Assembly: GCA_023313575.1 (NCBI GenBank)
Contig: JAJTTP010000003.1
Coordinates: forward strand, 620,001-684,000
DNA: 64,000 nt
Direction: 5' to 3'
Origin: Eutypella sp. D-1
Taxonomy: Eukaryota; Ascomycota; Sordariomycetes; Xylariales; Diatrypaceae
Position 1 is the first letter of the stretch; each line of letters begins with the position of its first letter. Shown here in pieces: positions 32,173 to 43,300 of the stretch. The notes under the pieces were generated by a model. The model had not been told where the DNA came from, made no database searches, and was given only the letters and a program-made list of their open reading frames with translations. The position numbers and the translations under genes are program-made.

Positions 32173-33274
32173 CTTGATATTGAGATTAAAGAGATTAAAC
32201 TGTGATAGTAGGGGTGACTGTGGTTTGGAATTAAGATGAAGCCAACCCAGCAAAAAATGCAAAAGATGCAAAAGATGCAAAAGGTGCCAAAGGTGCCAAA
32301 GGTGAAGGTCGTAGTAGCGTTTCAGCGTTCGTTCTTATGAGGAGACAGGAGACGGTGTTCCGTATTATCCCAAGAAATAGACCACTTTTACTTACGTATG
32401 TTGCTAATGTGGTGGTATAAGAGTGAGAAAGGAATAAAAGGTGGGAAGAGGCAAATTATGAAAAAATAAGTTTGCTTGAATAAAGTAAGTTATAACCTTA
32501 GTCTCGCAATATGTACAAACTATGAGACAAGTTTATACAAAAAAAAAAGTCGTACCAGTAAGTTATCAGCTGCACTACGTACTTAATACATATGACCTGC
32601 TTCTAGAACTCGTCCCATTCAATGGAAAGTTGCCTCAGGTCATTGCCGGTGTTGGCCGGGCAGAATTACCCCGCCAAAGCCGAGGATATGCGCTACGTAT
32701 ATAGGTAGACCGCCGGCCTGGGTAAGTGTGGGGCCCGGATTATGTCAGCTGAGAAGTATAACCGTTATGAGAACATGTCTGGGCTTTCCGTCGTACGTGT
32801 GAAAGAAAAGAAGGAAAAAAGAAAAAAAAAGGCAGAAAGAAAAAATATATCATGCCCATGGTGTTTCGTAGAATTCCTCTACTAGGTAGGCGGGTAGACT
32901 ATTTTAAATAAGCAATTCTGCTACAGCATTGAATATATATATACCCAGGGAGGCAGTTGCCCGCAAACGCAACCGTATATAAATATGTAAAAAGGGGCTG
33001 GCCCCACTCCACCCATTAACCTCCCCTAAGTACTTATTTACTCAGGCTCCAATCCGATACGACTACAAAGTTCACCTCAACAAACTCGTCTCCCAAAACC
33101 TCGGGGGAGGGCGCAACGGCTCTGGCATTATATATATGGTATATTCCTATAGTTAATATAGTATGGGTAGATAGATAGATGAGGGCCTAGAAGAAAAAAC
33201 GAAACCCAAGAACACCCCAACACGCCAGGAAAAATAGGCAGGCCAGTCTCTCTCAAACTTCAGTTCAGTTCACT
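32173..33274. other. Intergenic region between CYS4 and the LAM gene
   Basis: This is the promoter of CYS4 and the 3' flank of the LAM gene. It includes the CAAAAGATG-type repeat (32251-32310). It is AT-rich with A-runs at 32815-32850. No gene is seen. Confidence 0.5.
32251..32310. repeat. Short tandem repeat in the CYS4 5' flank
   Basis: Near-identical units of about 10 bp, drifting from GCAAAAGAT to GCCAAAGGT, lie directly upstream of CYS4. Read on the coding strand they form CATCTTTTG-like units and, in part, the Leu/His-rich in-frame extension. Confidence 0.85.
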
Positions 33275-36200
33275 TCACACCAGAGACCACCGCTCGCGCG
33301 ACCGCAGCACGACGTCCCGGTCCTCCCGGCAGCTGCCGCAGTACTCGTGGAACCAGGCGCGCAGGTTCTCGCGCCTGCGGTCCCTGCCATCACCATCACC
33401 ATCACCATCATCATCCGCACCGCCGAGGATCTTCTGCTCACCATCATCACCAGCACCGACAGACGGGGCAGCGTTCTCCTTCTCCTTGGCCTTACCCTTG
33501 TCCTTCCCCTTGCCTTTGACATCATCCTGACCGCTAGTTTCATTACCGCCCCGGTCCGCGAGCGCAAGCACATCGGCGACCTGGTCGCAGCGGAGGTTCT
33601 CGTCGAGGACCCAGTTCTCCCACTCGGAACGGAGGAGCTCGCGCTCGACGGAGTTGACGAGGCGCATGGCGACGAGGAGGTCGTGGCGGTAGCTGCCGAG
33701 TCTTTGGCGCGTGCGCCGGAGCCTGCGGGCCGCCGCGCGGCTCTCGGGCGTCACGAACCCCTCCGCGGCGGCGCTGCCACCCGCGTGGTCGCCGTTGTTG
33801 TCGGCGGCGGCGTACACCACGTCCATGTCCGTCGCGTTGGCGATCGCCTGGAACGTGGCGTAGCAGTAGCTCTCGCCCCTGATGCGGGCGAAGTCGTCCT
33901 CGTCGGCGGCGGCTGATGCCGTGGACGGGTAGGGGGATAGGAGCGGGGAGGAGGAGGACCCGCGCGCCGCCTCGTCCAGGTCCGCGAGGTAGATGGCCTT
34001 GCTCATGACGAGGTTGGGGCCGACGCCCACGCGGCGCATGAAGCTGGCGGCGCGGCGGTCGGCCCACCAGGACCAGGCGCCCTGGGACGAGAGGGTGAGG
34101 TTGGTGAGGGTGCTGAGGGCGAGGAGGGCGAGCAGGAGGCGCTGGGCGGAGAGGGCGCTCCAGAGCTTGCGGACGCCCGCGAATATGAACATCACGAGCG
34201 ACGAGGCCACGCTCTCCGCGAACGACCGGATCGTGTCCAGGATCATGGAGCCCAGCGTGCGCGGGTTGATGCGGGGCTTGCGCTCCGCGTCCGCGTCCGC
34301 GTCTCCCGGCGCGAACGTCAACACGTGCGTCTGCTGCCCCACGTTCCCATAGACCTGGATGGCCCGTTTCGTTCGGCTGTGCGCTCCCAGCTTGCGCACT
34401 TGATCCGTCGCGATCTCCGCCAGCTCTTCGCCGCCCTGCTCCGCGTCCTGCCGCGCCTCCCGTTCGATGATCCTCTTCCCGATCGTGGGCGCGTTGCTCC
34501 ACACAATCTTGTTGTATAGCGCTAGCTTGCACTTCGATTTGCCCACGTGTGTGATGACGACCTTGGTGACGAGCTTGAAAGTGTCCGCGTGAGGTAGGTG
34601 CCACAGCGTCTTAGCGTGCGCCACCACGTACGTAACGTGATCTTCGAATACTTCGATCGTCTGGTAGTCCGTGACGCCTTCATTCTTGGACTGGCCGATG
34701 AACCTCTGCTTATAATCCACATTGAACTGGAAAGTCCTCCGCAGCCGGCCATCGACAGACGTCCAGGGGCCCTGGGCGATCTGCCGGGCACGCCTGTTGA
34801 AGTAGAGCTTTGGGAAAACAAAGCTTTTATCGCCGAACAAGACGTGAAAACATGCCTTGGCGCTGATCTCGAAGTGACGCTCTGCAACCTTGAGGTCCAT
34901 ATCCTCGGGCTCATATACTACAGGATGCGCAGGAAGACGGACTTTCGAGCGATTCCTGCGCGTCGTGCGTGATCGGATTGGAACGCTGAGCTCGTGGGGT
35001 CGAGGACTGACGGTCCGACTAGCTGCACCGTCGTCCGGGAGTTCGCTGGCCGAGGCGTCATCCCAGCTATCGACGCTGGGACTTCTCTTCATAGCGAGTA
35101 CATCCCTCTCCAGGTCAATAAACGTGCGGATGAGCTCCTGGATGCCCATGGGCTCTTCCGCCTGCAGATCATCGATCAGGAGATTTAACCGGGCGTGTAG
35201 AAGGTCAAGGTTCTCCAGGAAAGTCTTGATCGTGATCCTGTTAAACGGGTTATGTACGTCCTGGGCGAGATGTAAGAAGATGAAATCGCAGTCTTTTCCG
35301 GGCGCCGCAGTTACTTCCGTGATACGGTCGAGACTGAAAGCGTACGTGACTACTAGCCCTAGCTGATGACCGTAGAAGAACATATTGCCTTCCGAGGTTA
35401 CATATACTCTTCCACTCCCTTCCAGCTTCTGGGATTCCGGTCTTCCTTCCGCCGTGCTAGTCCAGGAAGCGCGAACCACGAGGACTAACTTCTCATCCAG
35501 CGGAACGCCGGGGAAGAGTAATCTAAACTGTGCAGAGTTTGTCTTGAGCTCCACAGGATAATTGTCCGGAAACGACTCTTGTGTAGGCCTCTCTTGGGCC
35601 TGGTTTATGACCGTCGTGTCCATACTGACCGATTTCTTATGTGTAGATGATGGGGACTTAAGCTCGCCGCCTTCACGCGTCATCGTGATGGACGGAGAAT
35701 TTGGTCCAAAGGGATCTTCAGGGTTTAGATCTGTGTTGGTAGCCCTGGGCATCGACTCTTGTGTCCATGCATTGCTACCCCAGTAGTTGGCCAAAATCGC
35801 TGTCGGTATCGTGTTAGTTACGGCATTGAGTACTCGTTCACTACTGTATGCGACCGCCGTCTTGCTAAGGCTAGTAGCAGCCGGTGGTTTGGCAAGCGTC
35901 GCAGGTCCGAGTGAGCCAGGCTGCGATTCGGGACCTAGCGATGCCGCAAGACCCTTGGACACGGTCATCTGGCCGACCACGGGAGGAGGGTATCCCGGTA
36001 AGAGGCCGTGGCTAGCGGATATTAGGCTGGCAATGCCACCAGCCGCCGGAGGCATTGGCGATGGTGGAGCGGCCGCAGGATCCGAACCTGAGGCGAACGC
36101 CTTCCGGTGGAGGTCGAGCTTTTGCATGATCCTCGCTGCATGTTCCCTACTGCTCTCCCCCTCCTCGCGAACAAGCGCCGAAGTTGCTGAGCGTTTTGGA

Positions 36201-37705
36201 GGGGCTGCAGGATTGATATCAAAGCTCGCTCGAGGGATCAATCCACCTTCGGCACCAGGCACTGGCAGAGTCCCGGACCGGTCGACACTGCCCGAGCCAT
36301 CATCAATACCAAGTCCAACCTGGGCGTCCAGTGCCTTGGCAGAGAATTCTGGTATGGAAGGCGGCGTCACAGCGAACGCCGGATCAACACCACCAGGCAG
36401 AGTCGAGGCCTCCCTTCCTATGCTAGCTTCGAACGCGCGCTTCTTCGCGACCTCAAACACCTCAAGCCATTCCATAAGGTCGGCCTGCGTCTCGGCCTGT
36501 AGAAGTAAAGTTTGAATCTTGGTCTTGATCTCAAAACAAAACCGGCGTTCTTCGGCAACGGAGGGTTTGGCATTGCAAAGAAGAATGCCGATTTCGTCTC
36601 CTTGTAGAACCCCTTGGGGAACGTTTATCAGCCAGCCGAATTTCCCGTCGCGGCAATAATACCACCGCCTAATCCAGGTATGGCGGGCTGGCTTCCCGGC
36701 TATCGTTCTCAGGTAGAGCCACCCATGCTTCTCGCTTTTACCCGAGGTTTTTTGGTGCGGCGTTACGCTCATCGGACCTCTAGACCCTAAAAAGGGAACA
36801 GTGGACGCGCTATAGTGGTCAAGCTCGCGTGTCGGTGCGAAAGCTGAAAGGGCGTTCTCTTCGAGCTCGCGCCTGACCGTTTGGAGCTCGCGCTTAAATC
36901 CGGGCTCGGCCAGTTCCATATCCTTAGTCCAACCCTTGACACGATCCATCTCGTGGCCGTACTTGGCGAAGCTGCCGGTACCGTCCTTAGTTCTCTTCAA
37001 CTCGCGCCAAACGTCGGAAGATACCCTGATCAGGAGCTTGTCGAGCGTTAAACGCAGCTGGGGGGCGAGCTGGCAGAAGTCCATGGACGCCTTGAGGTAA
37101 GCCTTGCGTGTCTCGAAAACAGCAAAGGCGTCCTCGCGGAGGGAGGAAGGCTCCTTTGTCTTAGATTGGGCAACGTAACGGGACAGTGCAGTATCAAATG
37201 CCTTCTGAGTGTTTTCCAGGTTCCTCTTGGTCTCCTTGAAAGAACGAAGGTCGCCGTGCTGGAAATTCCGGATGGGTTCTACGGACATGGATTCGAGTTT
37301 CTTGGCCGTGCCGAGGACGGACGTCCACCATTCCCTAGAACCATCACCTAGCCTCTTAAGCGCTAATGCGGTGTAATCGTGGTCGAGGGATCCGATGGCG
37401 GGTGGAGGTAATATCTTGGATAGGTAGCTGTTGATGGTCTCCTCTAGACCTAGCATATCGTGAGACAGTTTGGCGGTGGTCTTCGCGTATCCGTCTAGCC
37501 ATTTCTCGATGGCGTCAACCTGGTCGGAGAAGTGTTGGGCGAGAGCTCTAAAGGAGGGGGAGTCGAGTTGAGCTTCGGTGAGGGATACGGGGATTGTCAA
37601 TTTCGAGTTTGTTGACTTTAGAATTACGGCATCAGCAGCCGCAGAAGCAGCCGCAGCCGTAGCCGCAGCGGCAGCGGGCTGTATAGCCTGGCCTTTATCG
37701 GCCAT
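33275..37705 (-). CDS. LAM1/SIP3-type sterol-transfer protein (BAR-PH-GRAM-VASt-TM)
   Basis: A single exon encodes 1476 residues. The domain order fits yeast Lam1 and Sip3/Lam3, which sit in the ER at plasma-membrane contacts and carry sterols. Residues about 40-300 are a helical BAR-like domain (LAQHFSDQVDAIEKWLDG, LSHDMLGLEETINSYLSKI). A PH domain spans about 322-425 (KHGWLYLRTIAG, RRWYYCRDGKFGWL, DLMEWLEVFEVAKKRAFE). A disordered Ser/Pro linker follows. A GRAM-like domain lies at about 722-850 (FRLLFPGVPLDEKLVLV, GRVYVTSEGNMFFYG). The sterol-binding VASt domain is at about 930-1105 (ISAKACFHVLFGD, FNRRARQIAQGPW, GVTDYQTIEVFEDHVTYVV). A membrane helix (RLLLALLALSTLTNLTL) lies near 1190-1206, with a further 260 residues, including a Lys/Gly-rich stretch, after it. 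A small unrecognised intron cannot be excluded, but the frame is unbroken. Confidence 0.9.
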   Translation of the reverse strand: MADKGQAIQPAAAAATAAAASAAADAVILKSTNSKLTIPVSLTEAQLDSPSFRALAQHFSDQVDAIEKWLDGYAKTTAKLSHDMLGLEETINSYLSKILPPPAIGSLDHDYTALALKRLGDGSREWWTSVLGTAKKLESMSVEPIRNFQHGDLRSFKETKRNLENTQKAFDTALSRYVAQSKTKEPSSLREDAFAVFETRKAYLKASMDFCQLAPQLRLTLDKLLIRVSSDVWRELKRTKDGTGSFAKYGHEMDRVKGWTKDMELAEPGFKRELQTVRRELEENALSAFAPTRELDHYSASTVPFLGSRGPMSVTPHQKTSGKSEKHGWLYLRTIAGKPARHTWIRRWYYCRDGKFGWLINVPQGVLQGDEIGILLCNAKPSVAEERRFCFEIKTKIQTLLLQAETQADLMEWLEVFEVAKKRAFEASIGREASTLPGGVDPAFAVTPPSIPEFSAKALDAQVGLGIDDGSGSVDRSGTLPVPGAEGGLIPRASFDINPAAPPKRSATSALVREEGESSREHAARIMQKLDLHRKAFASGSDPAAAPPSPMPPAAGGIASLISASHGLLPGYPPPVVGQMTVSKGLAASLGPESQPGSLGPATLAKPPAATSLSKTAVAYSSERVLNAVTNTIPTAILANYWGSNAWTQESMPRATNTDLNPEDPFGPNSPSITMTREGGELKSPSSTHKKSVSMDTTVINQAQERPTQESFPDNYPVELKTNSAQFRLLFPGVPLDEKLVLVVRASWTSTAEGRPESQKLEGSGRVYVTSEGNMFFYGHQLGLVVTYAFSLDRITEVTAAPGKDCDFIFLHLAQDVHNPFNRITIKTFLENLDLLHARLNLLIDDLQAEEPMGIQELIRTFIDLERDVLAMKRSPSVDSWDDASASELPDDGAASRTVSPRPHELSVPIRSRTTRRNRSKVRLPAHPVVYEPEDMDLKVAERHFEISAKACFHVLFGDKSFVFPKLYFNRRARQIAQGPWTSVDGRLRRTFQFNVDYKQRFIGQSKNEGVTDYQTIEVFEDHVTYVVAHAKTLWHLPHADTFKLVTKVVITHVGKSKCKLALYNKIVWSNAPTIGKRIIEREARQDAEQGGEELAEIATDQVRKLGAHSRTKRAIQVYGNVGQQTHVLTFAPGDADADAERKPRINPRTLGSMILDTIRSFAESVASSLVMFIFAGVRKLWSALSAQRLLLALLALSTLTNLTLSSQGAWSWWADRRAASFMRRVGVGPNLVMSKAIYLADLDEAARGSSSSPLLSPYPSTASAAADEDDFARIRGESYCYATFQAIANATDMDVVYAAADNNGDHAGGSAAAEGFVTPESRAAARRLRRTRQRLGSYRHDLLVAMRLVNSVERELLRSEWENWVLDENLRCDQVADVLALADRGGNETSGQDDVKGKGKDKGKAKEKENAAPSVGAGDDGEQKILGGADDDGDGDGDGRDRRRENLRAWFHEYCGSCREDRDVVLRSRERWSLV

Positions 37706-38870
37706 CTCGAATCGTTTGGACGTCCCGTTGGAGCTCCCAAGGTCACATCGACGACGTATGTATTAGTTATACTAGTATACCTGTAGGAGACCTGGAGCTC
37801 ATGGGAAAAGGTATGGGAGTAAATAGAGGTCAATTGCTCGGTAAAGTGGCATATATCGCGTCTAGTCGAGTCGAGTAAGTTTCAGTGTGAATTTGAGTTG
37901 CAGGTTTAGTCGAATTATGTAGTATTTGAGGGAAGTTCGAGGGAAGTTCGAGATGTCCGCGCTCGAATAGGATGAATAATGGAGTGAATGGATGGAGAAT
38001 GGGAGTGGATTATCGAGATTATTCGAGGGAGTTGGAATGATGATAACCACTACCTAGAGCTCTAGGTAACTATGGCCACTATGATTATGAAGTATTAAAG
38101 TATGAAGAAGTATCCTGGGCATGTGTAGTGTAGTTGCATGTACTTATGAAAGTAGCCAATCCATTAGAGAATCAGGGGCTCGCCCGGCTGTTCCCAAGAC
38201 AGCCACAACCGCTAATGCACTATAAACAACACAGGGAATACCGAGCAGGCCGAGTTGATTATGTGGATTGAGGCAAAAAATTAACTTGAAGAATCAGAGG
38301 ATAAGTTGTTCATTGGGGTTAACTACCTAAGCTATGAAGCCCGAACTTGTTGAGGTTTCAATTCATGAATGAATACTTATTCAAAGAAAGAGCTGTCTTA
38401 TGCATTCCAATAGGTATATGCATAGCATAGGCAGGTACCTACTCTAGCTAGTTACTTAAAGTAGCCCTAGGCAGAAGTTGCAGTTGCACTGGTTATGGGG
38501 AAAGATTTCCACTTAAGAAGGCCCGGAGCTTTCGGGTTTAAGCGTGACGCAGGGTTGTCGACAAACCAATCATATATAACGTCATGTCATATACAGAGAG
38601 TGCCTATCGAGGAAGAGGAAGCCGCTACCATGCAGGGTCCCCGACATAAGTAGCACATGTAAGTACTTATTTAGCACATGACAGAGCACGCACTTTGTCT
38701 TCTGTCTTTCACATTTAATCAAACCCATCAAAACGCATCGCCCTAGTATTCAGTGTAGAATTATATACCAAGGTATATATATATAATCACTACATCTCGG
38801 AGTCGAGCGAAGGCCGAGAAGTCGAACCCCCCTGCCCCCCCCCCCCCTCCAAAAAATACATACATACACG
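37706..38870. promoter_or_regulatory. Divergent promoter region of the LAM and LysM genes
   Basis: This 1.16-kb spacer between divergent starts is AT-rich, with TAC/GTA-rich stretches near 38425-38470 and a C-run (38836-38848) just before the LysM gene start. No gene is seen. Confidence 0.5.
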
Positions 38871-39827
38871 ATGGAGGGGGAATCCTGCTGCACCTGCGCC
38901 CGTCTCCTAACCACCGCGACGGCGGCCGCGAAGGCGGCAGACCACCACGACCCCGCCTCCGAGAAACCGACACCACCATCATCACCACTACAACCCGAAG
39001 ACCACCGGCGACCGGCTTGCTGCGGGCGCGTGATCTGCGGAGCCTGCATACGCGACAACGCGCGCTTCGCCGCCTACTGCCCGTACTGCCAGGTATCGAC
39101 GACAACGGGGGAGATCAGCGCGCTACCGCTGCCGCCGCCGGGGCCCAAGGAGCCCCCCTCATACCACGCCTCCGTGACGCCGGGCGGCAACACGAGACCG
39201 CACCCCTTGCAGCCGCCACCAGCATACACGGCGACGTCGTCAGCGCACCAGCACCACCACCCGGAGGAAAAAAGCAGCAGCAGCAGCAGCAGCAGCAGCG
39301 AGGGCGGAAAAGACCGCACAACAGCAGCAGCGACGACGACGACGACGACAACAGGAGGGGAAAACGACACGGTGGTCCACTTCCTGCGTCAGCCCCACGA
39401 CACGATCATCTCGCTGTCATTGCAATACGGCGTGACGCCCGAAGCGCTGCGGCGCGCAAACCGACTCCCCAGCGACGGCGACGCGCTGCTCGCGGCGCGG
39501 CGGACCGTGCTGATACCCGGGGTGGCGACGGCGGGGGGAGGATCGAGGTCGCCGCGCCCTCCCGGCGGCGAGGAGGCCGAGCGCCGCGAGCGCGCCCTCC
39601 GTCGCTGGATGCTGCGCTGTCGCGTCCACGATTACGACGTCGCGCTGCTGTATCTCGGCCAGGCTGCCGGCGACCTCGATGCTGCTGTTGCCAGGTACCA
39701 GGCCGATGAGGAGTGGGAGCGCGCGCACCCGCTCGAGGCCCGGCGCCGGGGGAAGGGCACGGCGGTCGGCGGCGGTGGCAGTGGCGGTAGCGCTGGGTTG
39801 GGCAGGAGTAGAGGTTGGCTGTGGTGA
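38871..39827 (+). CDS. Intracellular LysM-domain protein with RING-like cysteine cluster
   Basis: A single exon encodes 318 residues. The N-terminus holds paired cysteines (ESCCTCARLL, then ACCGRVICGACIRDNARFAAYCPYC) that look like a degenerate RING or zinc-ribbon, expected to bind zinc. A Pro-rich and Ser/Thr-rich linker follows, with a nine-Ser run encoded by AGC repeats and a Thr run. The LysM domain is at about residues 165-215 (VVHFLRQPHDTIISLSLQYGVTPEALRRANRL, ending VLIPG). The C-terminal RRWMLRCRVHDYDVALLYLGQAAGDLDAAVARYQADEEWE looks like a UBA/CUE-type three-helix fold. There is no signal peptide, so this is not a secreted chitin-binding effector; it is closer to cytosolic LYSMD-type proteins. 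Related proteins with this layout exist in ascomycetes as far as I know. A ubiquitin-linked role is inference. An out-of-frame shadow ORF on the same strand (39017-39709) is ignored. Confidence 0.82.
   Translation: MEGESCCTCARLLTTATAAAKAADHHDPASEKPTPPSSPLQPEDHRRPACCGRVICGACIRDNARFAAYCPYCQVSTTTGEISALPLPPPGPKEPPSYHASVTPGGNTRPHPLQPPPAYTATSSAHQHHHPEEKSSSSSSSSSEGGKDRTTAAATTTTTTTGGENDTVVHFLRQPHDTIISLSLQYGVTPEALRRANRLPSDGDALLAARRTVLIPGVATAGGGSRSPRPPGGEEAERRERALRRWMLRCRVHDYDVALLYLGQAAGDLDAAVARYQADEEWERAHPLEARRRGKGTAVGGGGSGGSAGLGRSRGWLW
39273..39299 (+). repeat. (AGC)n coding microsatellite
   Basis: Nine AGC units encode a poly-serine run in the linker of the LysM protein; length changes would stay in frame. 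Confidence 0.92.
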
Positions 39828-40321
39828 ACGGATGAACGAATGAACGTAGATATGTTCGATCAGATTACATACACGGATGGGAATTTTTTTCGATTTTAAC
39901 AACCATATTCGCACTTGTACTATGCGGAGCCCCAGCAAGCGGAGTTTTTTTAGGACCGGCGTTTTTGGGGGGGAAGTCATTTGTTGTATATAAAAACATT
40001 TGTTCAATAGCGGCTCCCGTTTCCTAACGCCGAGTCGCCTTTGGCCATGTACCGTCCATCCTTCTCTCTCTCTCTCTCTTTCTCAACGTAGAATACAATA
40101 TACCATCATTATATCTCGGCGTACGATCGCAAGAGCATCGATCCAAATCCCCACTAACAACGACGCCTGAAACCCGGGCGTAGGACCTACTGAATTAAAT
40201 AGCTTCTCCAGGATTGATATCATGGCTGACGGGCTGACTACGTCGCCCTGCACGATGTTCATCTTAACACTTTACGAAGCTTTTTTTTTAAAGCGGCATC
40301 ACACAAGATGGACCATCCTAC
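39828..40321. other. Convergent intergenic region
   Basis: This 494-bp spacer carries the 3' flanks of the LysM gene and RSE1, with a (CT)n run at about 40061-40080. No gene is seen. Confidence 0.55.
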
Positions 40322-43300
40322 TTAGAATGCAGACCGCGTACGGAGATCCTAAAATTTGATGATTAGCAACACAACTTCCCTCGATTGAGTCATATCGGAC
40401 AGTGGGGCTAGCTTACCGATATCTTCCTCTCGATCTCGCGGACCGAGCGGTCCAGGTCTCCCGCGATCATCTGCTTCTTGTCCGTGGGGAGCAGAGCGAA
40501 CCTCTCGCACAGGTCGCCGTCGATGACCCCCTTGACCGGGACGTAGTAGCTCCTGTACATGAGGTGGTCTCGTCCCGCCAGGGGAGGGTCCTCCGTGCGC
40601 ATGTGCGACTCGAGGCTCTGGAAGAAGTCGACGTCTTCGCGGTTGACGAAGGGTATGAACACGCCGACCGTACCCTGCACACCGCTCCATAGGAGGACGT
40701 CCTGCCCGCCGACGACGAGGTTCGTCTTGGTTATGCTGGTCGGGACATCTTGCGTGTAAAAGTGCGTCATGAGACTGACGCGATGGTTCGCGCCGTGTAG
40801 ATATTCTCTCGCGTGGAGTAGATGGGCGCCAGCAGCGTCCTCGTCCGCTTCCTCACTGGCTTTCTGGGGACACCGTACAATCCATATGTTGCCGAACTTA
40901 TCGCCGCCCGCAACCGACTCGTAGTCCACCATAGTTGTGCAATTAGTCCACCGCGCGATGCTGTCGTCCGCAAACGGTATCAACTTGTTGCTCTCGTACT
41001 TATAAACGACGTACGTCACGCTCTGCTGAACGTCCCCGACAATGATACGACTTCCCTGGGTCTGTAGGGAGACGATCAGTTGGGGTGCGACCTCAGCTTG
41101 CGCCTTCCGCAGAAGTTGTCGCAGGCCAAGGTCATAGGCTCGGAGGGTCTTACCGATACCCGCTAGCAAGCGACCCTGGAACTGGACAAGTGCCATGGGC
41201 GGCTCTTCAACCTTGGTCTTGTGGATGAACTCGAGCCCTCGGCCATCGTCGCTGAATCTATAGACGTGTATAAATCCGGCGCTGAATTGTCGAGGACTGA
41301 CAATCAAGTCTTTGCCAGTTCCCACTACTAAGAACGTTTCATTGTCTTGGCTAGCAAAGGAAACTGTCGCCATGCTGACAGCTGCCTCATTCTCCGTGAG
41401 ATCGAGCGTCTGTAGGACTTTCTTCTCGGTAAGTGGATCGATGACACTGATACACGACGCCCACCGGCCACGACCCCGGGGATAACCAAAGTCTACAGGC
41501 GGTAGTACAGAAGCATCGCCGTTCACAACTCCAGGATCAGCCAGGAGCTTAGCACGCAACTCGGGCGGGAGCGTGTTGTTTTCAGCTTCGATCGTGTAGA
41601 AATAAGGCTGCTCGGGGTGTTTGACTAAGCGCTTTGGCGTGTATGTCAAGGGTATCGATTCTTGAAGGATGGTGTCGCTGAGCTTTTCAATCGAGAAAAT
41701 CCTATTGAGTGTTAGCCACGTTGCCTGTAAGCAAACTTCAAGCAGTCGTCGCAAAGGATACGAGGAAATATCAGTAGGAACAATTGGTACAAAAATGTTG
41801 TTGACCTCATCACCGATGGCATCGGATCCCAGTTTCTCATCATGTTTCCTCTCTGCGGCAGAACAAAAAGACGATGCGTTCACTTACTTTAGTTCTTGTC
41901 CTTGTATTCCCACCATGCCCTCCTCGCACTGTTCACTGCTGAAATTCCAGCCCCATTCGAGATCGCTGTAATCTAGGGGGGTCATCATGAATCCTTTCGT
42001 GATCGGATCCGAGTAGCCCAGCCATGTCCGGGAGCTGAGCGCCAGAACACAGCGTTGCCCTTGCACGGAGACCTGGAACAGACGGACATTTTTGGGGCCC
42101 AGGAACTTTTGTCGCGTGTCCGTTAGCTCTCCGGTGATCTCGTCGAGGACCGTTCTCAGATACACGCCGGAATGAAGACCGATGTGAAGATACAAGGTAG
42201 AGCCGCCGGTCGAGGAATCCTCCATGGACATGATAGAAAGGGCAGATGGAGCAGCAGTCAGGGCTTGTACCGACTTGCTCTCTAAGGTGGTCTCTGGATC
42301 CAGACTTAGCACCCGGACGGTGCAGTCATCGCACCCGACTGCCAAGAAGGAGCTTCGTAAGCGACCCTCGGGCACATCGCCCAAGCTGAGGCAGGTGACG
42401 GTGCCGAACATCTCCTTTTTCTCATCGTACTCGGCCAATGAGCCATCCGTATCCATCTCGAAGTAGACAATCTCTCCAGAACTCAAAGCCACAGCGACTT
42501 GGCGTTCGTTGGTTGAAGCGGCCACGATAGAACGGTGCTGCGGCGCCGCCCACTCGTTCACGCGCCCTCGAATGATATGCCTGATACCCTTGGGATGTAC
42601 CTGAATGAGACCGTCCTCGCCCAGTTGCTGGACTGCGAGAGTAGGGACTGCTGACAGGAAACCAGTGTCGGTTACCTCCTCCACGGTCTCACCGATGCTG
42701 AGTACTAGAGTACCATTGCTGAAGGAGAGGATGATGTATGCATCGTATTGGTCTTCGCGATTCAACTTGGTGGTCCAAACCGCCGAGGGGATGCCGGGCA
42801 GCTCAGAGGCCACTATCTCGTTCACTTGGAGGCCATGCTTCAGAGTCCTGAATGTACTTCGAGCTCCGTTTCCACATATACCGTAGATCTGCGGTGCGTC
42901 GTCACTAGTTAAGTTCGCGACCTTGCAGTCGATGAGGGGGTTCATCGCGTCTATGCTCTCCACCAAACTGAGGTTTTCAGCCGTCCGTGGGTAGAAATAG
43001 ACGGGGTCATATGGTACTCGCGGGTCGGTCGGGAAGTCATCGCTGGAAAACTCGAGCTCTTCATCGTCGTCACCGAGTTTCTCGAACTGGTAGAAGTGGT
43101 GGTTGCCGAACTCGCTAGCAACGAAGAGGAAACCACTCTTCAAGATGCAAAGGCTCGTTGAAACCGGGACAGTATCAAAATACTTAATCTTGAGTCTTCG
43201 CACCTCACCAGTGGGATTTCCCTCGTCATCCTCGGCCATGTCGATGGTAACTTTAAAAAGGTCGCCGTCCTCGGTTTGCAATAGGAAGAAGAACGCACCC

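Noticed and set aside
33543..34604. Minus-strand open frame of 353 codons, rich in Arg, Pro and His
   Set aside because: It is an out-of-frame shadow of the LAM gene in GC-rich sequence.
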